12,683 nt of DNA from Baffinella frigidus (Eukaryota; Cryptophyceae; Cryptomonadales; Baffinellaceae). This document shows, piece after piece, positions 1 through 5,610 of this stretch. Position numbers and translations under genes: made by a program. The stretch is from positions 2,402 to 15,084 of the forward strand of contig MU647252.1 in the NCBI GenBank assembly GCA_026770585.1, written 5' to 3'. How positions within the stretch are numbered: position 1 is the stretch's first letter; every line of letters begins with the position of its first letter. Under the pieces are notes generated by a model. That model saw only the letters and a program-made list of their open reading frames with translations. It was not told the DNA's origin and did not search any database.

Positions 1-248
1 TTTGGGGCTTGGGGTTAGGGTGCTTGAGTACATCCTCGCGAGTCCCTGTGCGGAGTTTGGGGTTAAGGTTTAGGGTTTAGGGTTTGGGGTGAGGGGTGAG
101 GGGATAGGGGTGAGGGGTGAGGGGTTAGTTAGGTTAGGGGTAAGGCGTTAGGGGTTAGGGGTTAGGGGTTAGGGGTTAGGTGTTAGGGTTTAGGGGTCAG
201 GGGTCAGGGGTTAGGGGTTAGGGGTTAGGGGTTAGGGGTTAGGGGTGC
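1..248. repeat. Degenerate telomere-like G-rich array
   Basis: The stretch is dominated by GGGGTTAG and GGGTTTAGG-type units, interrupted by a short non-repeat segment (about 25-60). That segment resembles the one at 249-270: both contain the sequence cctcgcgagtcc, and both follow the words 'gcttgag'. This is an interstitial, imperfect array and not a clean chromosome end, because unit length drifts between 6 and 8 bases and unique sequence follows on the right. Confidence 0.8.
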
Positions 249-356
249 TTGAGCATCTCCTCGCGAGTCCATGTGCGGGTGCAGCGATCGATTGGTATTG
301 TATTGCCAAACAACCAGCGTCAGCACCGCACATGCCCTACGCATTGTGCAACTTAC

Positions 357-411
357 TGTACCCCGTGTGGGGAGCAGCGAGGGCCGGAGCGGGCTGAGTC
401 TCATTTGGTCT
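357..411 (-). CDS. Possible small exon downstream of the zinc-finger exon
   Basis: On the minus strand this segment is preceded by ctgcAG and followed by a strong donor-like GTAAGT. One frame reads as a Pro/Ala-rich linker beginning RPNETQPAPAL. There is no homology I recognise. It could be the next exon of the TRAF-type gene or chance splice-like motifs. Only the splice signals support it. Confidence 0.2.
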
Positions 412-449
412 CTGCAGTTTGTGCCACGGGGATAGGTGATACCCGTCAC

Positions 450-575
450 TTTGCAGAGGCCGCCCAGCTGATAGCCCGGAGAGGCCTTGCAGAAGAAGCC
501 CGGGGCGCGCATGCACTCTTTCTCGTGGGAGTCGCGCGACGCCAGCGCGAGCGTCGTGCCGCAGCTGTAGCGGCA
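450..575 (-). CDS. TRAF-type zinc-finger exon (second finger), partial gene model
   Basis: The minus-strand frame reads CRYSCGTTLALASRDSHEKE followed by C, M, R, A, P, G and then a Cys-containing tail ending GGLCK. The spacing C-x3-C-x12-H-x3-C matches the second half of TRAF/SIAH-type zinc fingers (family knowledge: Cys-rich protein-interaction modules, often in ubiquitin-linked adaptors). A candidate donor, AAA|GTGACG, ends the exon at 450. The upstream acceptor is unresolved: the frame runs back to about 588, where a foldback element begins, and no AG in the right phase joins it cleanly to the exon at 971. The link between the two finger exons is therefore inferred from domain order and spacing, not from a verified splice. 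It could also be a decayed gene. Confidence 0.5.
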
Positions 576-587
576 TGCATACCAGCA

Positions 588-767
588 AACTTGACACGCT
601 GGGTTTGTGGCACAAATTCGCCACCGTCAGAGTGAGAAAGAGCCGGTTCACACCCCAACCCGCAGCAGTGGGTCATGGCCAGGAACTGCTTCGGGTTGGG
701 GTATGGGCCGGCTCTTTCTCACTCATGACGTTGACGAGTTTGTGCCACAAACGCAGCATGTCAGGTT
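588..767. mobile_element. Foldback (MITE-like) element abutting zinc-finger exon
   Basis: Two arms of about 75 bp (588-664 and 689-767) are reverse complements with scattered mismatches. The outer ends read AACTTGACACGCTGGGTTTG and, reverse-complemented, AACCTGACATGCTGCGTTTG. The central loop is only about 25 bp. There is no coding capacity for a transposase, so this would be a non-autonomous foldback element. A related terminal sequence may occur at 7292-7323 (starts GTTGACG, ends ACGTCAACTT). I see no clear target-site duplication. Confidence 0.8.
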
Positions 768-970
768 GAGAATGGTCAGTCGACCCGACTGAGGCAGAGC
801 TAGATGTAGGACGCAAGCACGCACACGTGGCCCCATCAACATCGCAGCCGCACGGAAGAGGCGAGTGTGCTCGGAGAGAAAGAAAGAGGGGAGCTGCAGC
901 GATCCTATCTTTGCGGACTTTTCGGGAAAGATGGGTTTTTGTATGGAGTGGGTTTGCGGTGAGGAAGCAC

Positions 971-1106
971 CAGGCGGAAGTCGCAGTAGATCCCATGGTG
1001 CTCGAGGTCGCGCCGCTGCAGCTTGGCCCTGCATCCCGAGTTCGGGCACGGCACGGTCTTGAACATGCAGTCGGAGCCGGTATACCCCCATACCATACCA
1101 TCCATG
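971..1106 (-). CDS. TRAF-type zinc-finger exon (first finger), partial gene model
   Basis: The minus-strand frame contains DCMFKTVPCPNSGCRAKLQR followed by RDLEHHGIYCDFRL. This is the classic TRAF zinc-finger pattern: Val-x-Cys-Pro-Asn-x-Gly-Cys, then Arg-Arg-Asp-Leu-x-x-His and a closing Cys. The donor is CTG|GTGCTT, ending the exon at 971 in phase 0. The start at 1106 is a guess based on an AG in a suitable place (ccaAG|catgg); ctgcgg-type AGs further up are alternatives. Its second finger appears to be the exon at 450-575, beyond a foldback insertion. The gene's N-terminal part is not identified. Confidence 0.6.
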
Positions 1107-1367
1107 CTTGGTGTAGCTGCCGCAAACAAGAACGCCCTAGGGTCCTTTTTTTTCTTCTCAGATCCCTCTGAGAAAACCGGGAAAATGGTGGGGTCGGGTG
1201 CTTGGCAGGCACCCGGGGGTGAGAGGTACTTGGCGCACCTGCGTCTTACAAGGGAGAAGAGGAGACAGTTGACGATCACGGGCGGGCCAGAGCGGGTGCA
1301 TCGGCGGAGTGTTAAAAACGCATGGCAGGCGAATTACCGTCAGAACTCCCGTCAGAACTCAGCGCGG
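1107..1367. other. Non-coding spacer with two short hairpins
   Basis: I see no convincing gene here. The spacer holds two small hairpins, tctcaga/tctgaga near 1155-1173 and cgggtgc/gcacccg at 1195-1215, and a direct repeat of cgtcagaactc just before the ATG at 1368. The open frame of the next ORF extends back through this region to 1023, but that extension overlaps the antisense zinc-finger exon and includes a T-run and low-complexity residues, so I do not treat it as coding. Confidence 0.5.
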
Positions 1368-2120
1368 ATGGAGGAGCTCAGGGAAGATAGGATGCTCAAG
1401 TACCGCGATGTGATCGGGCACGCTCTTCACGGCATTGTCCGACGCTTCGCTGCTCTCCCCGTCTTCAAGATCACAGGCATGAGGGTCAGTCAGCCTGTTG
1501 CCAGGGAGCTCGCGTCGCGCGTCTGCGCCGACAAGTTCCCCGAGCTCACGGCTGCGCTTGGGGGTGGCCGTCTTCTCCAAATGTGCCGGGGCAGGGAAAT
1601 CGCGGTCGCTGTCATGTCGGGGCGGGGCGACGTCTCCGTCAACGGCGAGGCCACGCGGGCCTTCTGCAACGATTCCAAGGAGATGGTGGTGGCCGCGCGC
1701 ACCGTGATCCTGTGCACGACCGATACCCGGGAGGAGGCCGTCTGGATCGAGATCGCCATGCATGAGCTCCTGGGGTTCGTGAAAGTCGGCGCAAAGTCGT
1801 GGCGCATCGACGACCACGGCAGGTGCTATGTCATGTGGGGGTCGGACGTGGATGTGTTCGAGAACAACCCCTTTCAGCCTCCATTCTTCACTACGGCGCT
1901 GCTCTTCTTCCAGACCCGCGACAGTGTCGAGGCGCCGAGTGGGGAGCTGCTCTCTATGACCATCGGAGAGGGGGAGGGGTTCCCTGTCGTGACAGGGGGC
2001 GAGGTGGGCATGAAGCGTTTCAAATGCCCGCCACGCGTGGGGCAGAGGGGGGGGGGGGGGGGGAGGTCGGTCAGGAATGCCCTCTCGGAGAGCGGAGAGA
2101 CCAACGGGGTTGCTGGATGA
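1368..2120 (+). CDS. Unrecognised intronless ORF, about 250 aa
   Basis: I do not recognise this protein. From ATG 1368 (MEELREDRMLKYRDV...) it runs 250 codons to a TGA, with strong G/C preference at third positions from about 1370 to 2040, which supports real coding on this strand. The middle is rich in hydrophobic beta-like stretches (EMVVAARTVILCTT, WIEIAMHELLGFVKV), followed by GRCYVMWGSDVDVFENNPFQ. I see no signal peptide, membrane helix or catalytic motif that I can name. The frame is open back to ATG 1023, but that upstream part looks non-coding. A run of 17 G (2047-2063) lies near the 3' end, so the last 25 or so residues may be frame-shifted. The stop lies inside a 36-bp direct repeat; the second copy (2260-2295) has C in place of the G and would not stop. 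Lack of introns contrasts with the neighbouring CFAP57 gene. It could be a single large exon, a retrocopy or an acquired gene. Confidence 0.6.
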   Translation: MEELREDRMLKYRDVIGHALHGIVRRFAALPVFKITGMRVSQPVARELASRVCADKFPELTAALGGGRLLQMCRGREIAVAVMSGRGDVSVNGEATRAFCNDSKEMVVAARTVILCTTDTREEAVWIEIAMHELLGFVKVGAKSWRIDDHGRCYVMWGSDVDVFENNPFQPPFFTTALLFFQTRDSVEAPSGELLSMTIGEGEGFPVVTGGEVGMKRFKCPPRVGQRGGGGGRSVRNALSESGETNGVAG

Positions 2121-2295
2121 GTTGGTCTCCACGTACCCGTGATGTGATCCGAGTGCTGTGCGCCTAGGCACACGCAAGGCAGTCACCTCGGACAATTGGC
2201 TTCGGCGTCCGCGTGACCGGTCACGCGGGCGCTCACGAGCCTGCCGGCGGGGCTGTTCCACGGGGTTGCTGGATCAGTTGGTCTCCACGTACCCG
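2104..2295. repeat. 36-bp direct repeat, 156-bp period
   Basis: The segment 2104-2139 (starts acggggttgctggat) recurs at 2260-2295 with one mismatch (G to C). The copies bracket the 91-bp palindrome-centred element at 2172-2262, whose last three bases overlap the second copy. Confidence 0.9.
2172..2262. repeat. 91-bp dispersed repeat centred on a perfect palindrome (copy 1)
   Basis: This segment is nearly identical (two mismatches) to 9021-9111 within a CFAP57 intron, 6849 bp away in the same orientation. Its core is the perfect 20-bp palindrome ccgcgtgaccggtcacgcgg at 2209-2228. Similarity stops abruptly at both ends. No terminal inverted repeats are visible, and it is too short to encode anything. 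Confidence 0.9.
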
Positions 2296-2308
2296 GAAGT
2301 CCCCTTCG

Positions 2309-2464
2309 AGCTTATCTCAGAAAACGAGTTCTAAAACTCGTTTTCTTAAGTCAATTCCCCTACAAATTTGTCAACTTATGCGAAGAGTAAAGAATAAGTT
2401 GACGAATTTGTAGGGAAATTGACTTAAGAAAATGAGTTTTAGAACTCGTTTTCTGAGATAAGTG
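2309..2464. mobile_element. Long AT-rich foldback (MITE-like) element
   Basis: The arms 2311-2379 and 2393-2462 are reverse complements of nearly 70 bp with only a few mismatches. The ends read cttatctcagaaaacgag and, on the right, ctgagataag. The loop is about 13-15 bp. The arms themselves contain a smaller palindrome around aactcgttttc. It is AT-rich in a GC-rich neighbourhood, which supports insertion. Confidence 0.88.
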
Positions 2465-2668
2465 CGAGACATGACGAGCGAGGCGAGTGTCCCTCCATCT
2501 GTTTCCTGCGTGCATGGTGATTGTTCCTGGCAAGCGCGGGCGGGTGATTGTTCCTGGCAATGTACAGGCAAGCGCTGGTGGTGGCTGTTCCCGTCCAGTG
2601 CTGGTGGGTACTCGATGTGGGGTTGTCGTTTTTGACACGAGCGGTTTTGTGGTTGGTGGTTTGTGCAG
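2465..2668. other. Spacer, no gene seen
   Basis: The spacer contains two nearby copies of gattgttcctggca (2518-2531 and 2547-2560). I find no domain or convincing exon until the candidate that begins at 2669. Confidence 0.4.
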
Positions 2669-2752
2669 GCGGTGGGGCTGCTGTCGGCGAAGCTGCTACT
2701 GAAGGCTCCCAAGGACATCCCTACTATCCGCGACTCGCTGATGACGCTCCTG
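2669..2752 (+). CDS. Possible orphan exon with duplicated donor
   Basis: Flanked by ttgtgcAG and a donor CTG|GTACAC, this 84-nt segment is open in one frame for 28 codons: AVGLLSAKLLLKAPKDIPTI, then RDSLMTLL. It looks like an amphipathic helix pair of the HEAT/armadillo kind and has coding-like GC3. No partner exons are visible in the window, so it may be an exon fragment. The last bases of the exon with the donor and adjacent intron are tandemly duplicated just downstream. Confidence 0.4.
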
Positions 2753-2817
2753 GTACACTCCTCTACCCGGTGTTTCCTGGTTTCTCCTGGTACACTCCTC
2801 TACCCGGTGTTTCCTGG
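2747..2817. repeat. 34-bp tandem repeat, period 37
   Basis: 2747-2780 and 2784-2817 are identical (starting ctcctggtacactcc). Each copy carries the exon-end/donor sequence ctcctg|gtacac, so there are two possible donor sites for the candidate exon at 2669. Confidence 0.92.
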
Positions 2818-2927
2818 AAATCCAATCCAACCCGAATCCCAACGAAAAATCAATTTCTGCTATTCAAGCTTAGTTTTCCTAGTGCCAAAAAAATGGTGCA
2901 CCCTGCACCCTGCTCTCTCACCCTATG

Positions 2928-3500
2928 TTCTAAACCCTAACCCCAATCCCCAACCCGAACGAGTGCTTCGTGTTCCCCAACCCGAATGGATTGGAGCCCT
3001 AAACGACGTTGGGATTTTTTTCGGCGTTTCCTGCCCAATGTGGCAGGGATTGTTGTTCTAAACCCTAACCCCAAGCCCCAACCCCTAACCGGCGTTGGGA
3101 TTTTTGCGTCTCGCCTACAGCTGGGCCAGGGTGGTAGGGATTTTTTTAGGTTGAAAAGGAGTGCTTCGTGTTCCCCAACCCGAATGGATTGGAGCCCTAA
3201 ACGACGTTGGGATTTTTTTTGGCGTTTCCTGCCCAATGTGGCAGGGATTGTTGTTCTAAACCCTAACCCCAAGCCCCAACCCCTAACCGGCGTTGGGATT
3301 TTTGCGTCTCGCCTACAGCTGGGCCAGGGTGGTAGGGATTTTGGTTCGGTTTTTTTTGGCGTTTCCTGGCCAATGTGGCAGGGATTGTTTCAATTTAAAA
3401 ACTCGGGGTCACGGGTCTGCGGCGTCTCGCCTACAGCTGGGCCAGGGTGGTAGGGATTTTTTTAGGTTGAAAGCGAGTGCTTCGTGTTCCCCAACCCGAA
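2928..3500. repeat. 198-bp tandem repeat with C-rich telomere-like segments
   Basis: The unit starting at gagtgcttcgtgttcc (2961) repeats at 3159 (198 bp later) and again, partly, at 3475. Each unit carries a block of ccctaaccccaa-type sequence and a 'ctcgcctacagctgggccagg' type segment, of which there are three copies. The third interval is 316 bp because of an extra partial block. As 198 is a multiple of 3, an open frame runs across the repeats (2986-3453) and yields a repetitive peptide. I regard that frame as a by-product. Confidence 0.9.
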
Positions 3501-3508
3501 TGGATTGG

Positions 3509-3547
3509 ATTGACTTTTATTTGATGGTTGCGTAAATAAAAGTCAAT
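3509..3547. repeat. Short perfect inverted repeat
   Basis: attgacttttattt (3509-3522) pairs perfectly with aaataaaagtcaat (3534-3547) around an 11-base loop. This could be a small hairpin or the relic of a foldback element. Confidence 0.8.
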
Positions 3548-3984
3548 TGACCCACACACTCTGTCAACTTAGAAACCAAGTCCACGAAATCCTGGCAAGG
3601 GAAAGCGAGAATTCTGGCCCTTGATTTGGCTTGAGTCAAGGGACAGAAAAACCTGTTGTTCTGCTTGACCGGCCTCTGTCAGTGGGTCTGGCCACGGAGC
3701 CTTGTGAGCCTCGGTCGGACAGGTGATGAGCCTCGGTGGTTGACTAATGAAGGTAAGTTCTCTCTCGCAGTTTACTTAAACGTAAGGGGGGAGCGCGTAA
3801 AGTCAAGCAAGCACCGTAAAGACTTCTGCTCTTCCGATCTCTCATGGCACCCGAGCTCTCTCGGGCGCCACACTAAGATCCTAGTTGAGAGGATAATTTT
3901 AGGTACAGCCACTGTCCTTTGTCCTTTTCGCCAATTTTTCGCCCCTCGTATTCCTACCACGCAACCTTGTGTACCAGCCTCGGT
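3548..3984. other. Spacer without recognised gene; contains adapter-like 14-mer
   Basis: I see no convincing exon. Small hairpins occur (cccttga/tcaaggg near 3617-3642, and ggcacccgag/ctcgggcgcc at 3846-3869). Positions 3827-3840 read tgctcttccgatct, which equals the 3' end of a common Illumina TruSeq read-2 adapter. An assembly or library artefact near 3840 should be considered before interpreting this stretch. Confidence 0.5.
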
Positions 3985-4207
3985 GGGGGTGCACATGGCG
4001 GCCGTGAGTACAGGGGTACCTCGCTCATAAGAAACTGCCCCTCCCCCCCCCAGGACTCCCATAGGGCCCTAGGCACAGCCCTACTGCAGGGTCCGAGAGG
4101 GAGGCGGTTTCTACTCCAGAATCAGTAAAAGTGAGAACCCGCGCCACCACACCCTACAGCGACTCTAGAGTGGTCCAGAAAGGGGGTGCACATGGCGGCC
4201 GTGAGTA
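3985..4207. repeat. Exact 26-bp direct repeat, 197 bp apart
   Basis: 3985-4010 and 4182-4207 are identical: a G-run, tgcacatggcggcc and gtgagta. Each copy contains an ATG in good context followed by a donor-like gtgagta. The first copy runs directly into the end of a foldback element (tacaggggtacctcgc). Confidence 0.88.
4007..4118. mobile_element. Degenerate foldback element, ctcgctcat family (copy 1)
   Basis: The left end gtacaggggtacctcgctca with taagaaa and a C-run matches the ends of the two better-preserved elements at 4445-4697. The right arm (gaggcggtttct) is only weakly complementary, so this copy is decayed or truncated. Confidence 0.5.
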
Positions 4208-4444
4208 ATAAAGGTCTCTCTCTGTACAGAGCCCTGTGCATCGCCCAACAAGTACAGCACATGAACCAGGATTTGGCTCTTCAGTAAAGGACAGGGAATC
4301 CACTGTATGCTGCTCCTGACACAGGGCCGAGGTCCGCACGTGCCGTGGGCCTATATGTCCTAGTAGTGGACGTGACCTGTGTAAAGTCACTCTGGTCATC
4401 CTATGGGGTAATATCCCCAGAGTGCTCGTGGGTGGCTTGCGTGG
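4208..4444. other. Spacer, no gene seen
   Basis: No repeat, domain or convincing exon is visible here on either strand. Confidence 0.4.
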
Positions 4445-4562
4445 CCCTACAGGGTTGCCTCGCTCATAAGAAAACGCCCCCCCCCTAGGACCCTACAGTA
4501 GGGCCCTATGGGGGTCCCTAGGGGGAAGCGTTTTCTTATGAGCGAGGTACCCCTGTACAGGG
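4445..4562. mobile_element. Foldback element, ctcgctcat family (copy 2)
   Basis: The left arm (ccctacagggttgcctcgct, then cataagaaaacg and a C-run, to about 4493) pairs with the right arm 4510-4562 (gggggtccctaggggg, then aagcgttttcttatgagcga and ggtacccctgtacag). The loop contains a further palindrome around tagggcccta. There is no coding capacity. The right end is shared with the next element. Confidence 0.82.
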
Positions 4563-4697
4563 TTGCCTCGCTCATAAGGAGGCGCAGCCCCCTGATAAGG
4601 AGGCGCAGCCCCCAGGACCCTACAGTAAGCCTTTCATGGCCCTACGGTGGTCCTAGGTGGGGGCGCGGCTTCTGATGAGCGAGGTACCCCTGTACAG
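4549..4697. mobile_element. Foldback element, ctcgctcat family (copy 3)
   Basis: It begins in the shared acccctgtacaggg junction, continues with ttgcctcgctcataagg, and ends with gatgagcgaggtacccctgt and acag. The inner part carries a duplicated taaggaggcgcagccccc block. It is arranged head-to-tail with copy 2, sharing a terminal repeat. Confidence 0.8.
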
Positions 4698-5340
4698 TAC
4701 CGTGCCGCTTGGCAGCCCTGAGCCCAGCACAGGCGCACACGCATCGCCCAGGAATAATCGAAATAAATATTTACACACAGCCGCCAGAACGCCGTCTCGC
4801 GAACACCCTAACCTCTAAACCCTACACCCTACGGCCAGCTTTTTCAGAGCACGAGCCCCGTCGCCCCGCCACCCCGCCACCCCCACCGACGGGCCCCCCA
4901 CGTGCGCCAAACCACCTACCCGAGGTGCGGCTGCGAACAATAACCTGACGAGAGCGGGAGCGCTCTGAGGCGGGCCCGTCCATGCTGAGGCGGGTGAGTA
5001 AAACCTACTGAACCTACGGAGCACCCGCCGCGGTTTGAGCGCCGCCCTCGCGTCTCTCCCGAGGTCCCCGAGGCCCGTCCTGAGGCGGGCCCGGCCTCTC
5101 CCGAGGCCCCCGAGGTTCCCGAGGTTCCCGAGGCGGGCCCATCGATCCCCTAACTGGTCAAACCATGGCTTTTCTGCAGAACCATTTCCGGTGTCCGCCT
5201 ATGTTGGGAGCTCGAAGAACCTCAAGGACCTAAAGGACGCCCCCGCCCCCCCCGCGCCACCCGAATCGCGGTATCTCAGAATCACTCTCCTCCTCTGTTG
5301 CCGGAAGGCGTCGCGGATTTGGGGGGTTCGATGACGCCCT
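4698..5340. other. GC-rich spacer with gaggcgggcc motifs
   Basis: Proline/arginine-rich open frames here reflect base composition. The words cccgaggttcc and gaggcgggcc recur (near 4966-4975, 5081-5090, 5130-5139), and gaggcgggcc appears again at about 11088, 11255, 11431 and 12162. A segment near 5200-5240 (ctatgttgggagctcgaagaa) recurs in variant form near 6406-6446 and 10039-10062. I find no supported gene. The downstream end of CFAP57 transcripts should fall in or just before the array at 5341-5538. Confidence 0.45.
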
Positions 5341-5538
5341 GTTTTAGGGTTGAGGGTTTAGGGTTTAGGGTTTGGGGTTTGGGGTTTAAGGTTTGGAGTT
5401 TAGGGTTTGGGGTTTGGGGTTTGGGGTTTGGGGTTTGGGGTTTGGGGTTTGGGGTTTAGGGTTTGGGGTTTGGGGTTTGGGGTTTAAGGTTTGGGGTTTA
5501 GGGTTTAGGGTTTGGGGTTTAGGGTTTGGGGTGTAGGG
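5341..5538. repeat. Telomere-like array (TTTAGGG/TTTGGGG) after CFAP57 stop
   Basis: About 25 heptamer units, mostly ggtttgggg and ggtttaggg, begin immediately past the stop codon of CFAP57 on the minus strand. The CFAP57 mRNA 3' end would therefore contain C-rich CCCTAAA/CCCCAAA sequence. Confidence 0.93.
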
Positions 5539-5610
5539 TCACAATACCTCTGCGAAGCCCTCCATGGGGGGCAGCTTCTCGCGGGATGTCGGGCGGTTCG
5601 TGTTTACGCC
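5539..5610 (-). CDS. CFAP57: CFAP57 terminal exon
   Basis: It encodes [20 protein letters not shown], then EVL and TGA. The acceptor is ctccAG at 5612-5611, phase 0. This is a short non-coiled C-terminal tail, basic then proline-containing, which follows directly on the [13 protein letters not shown] helix of the previous exon. Confidence 0.85.
   Translation of the reverse strand, partial: GVNTNRPTSREKLPPMEGFAEVL

Noticed and set aside
1-248. True chromosome end (telomere)
   Set aside because: Units are irregular and the same heptamers occur throughout the introns, so these are interstitial repeats.
1359-2261. 300-codon open frame on the minus strand opposite the unknown ORF
   Set aside because: Codon choice favours the plus-strand frame; the minus frame is Arg/His/Asp-rich, typical of a shadow of GC-rich coding sequence.
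2986-3453. Repetitive 155-codon protein on the plus strand
   Set aside because: It arises from a 198-bp tandem repeat containing telomere-like blocks, with no recognisable domain or codon bias.
3750-3780. Tiny intron gtaagttctctctcgcag
   Set aside because: The 18-base distance between donor and acceptor motifs is too short for a normal spliceosomal intron.
3656-4030. 124-codon open frame on the plus strand
   Set aside because: No homology that I recognise, it crosses the adapter-like 14-mer and ends in a foldback element.
4709-5334. Two Pro/Arg-rich open frames
   Set aside because: GC-rich low-complexity sequence with repeated gaggcgggcc and cccgaggttcc words; no domain and no splice structure.
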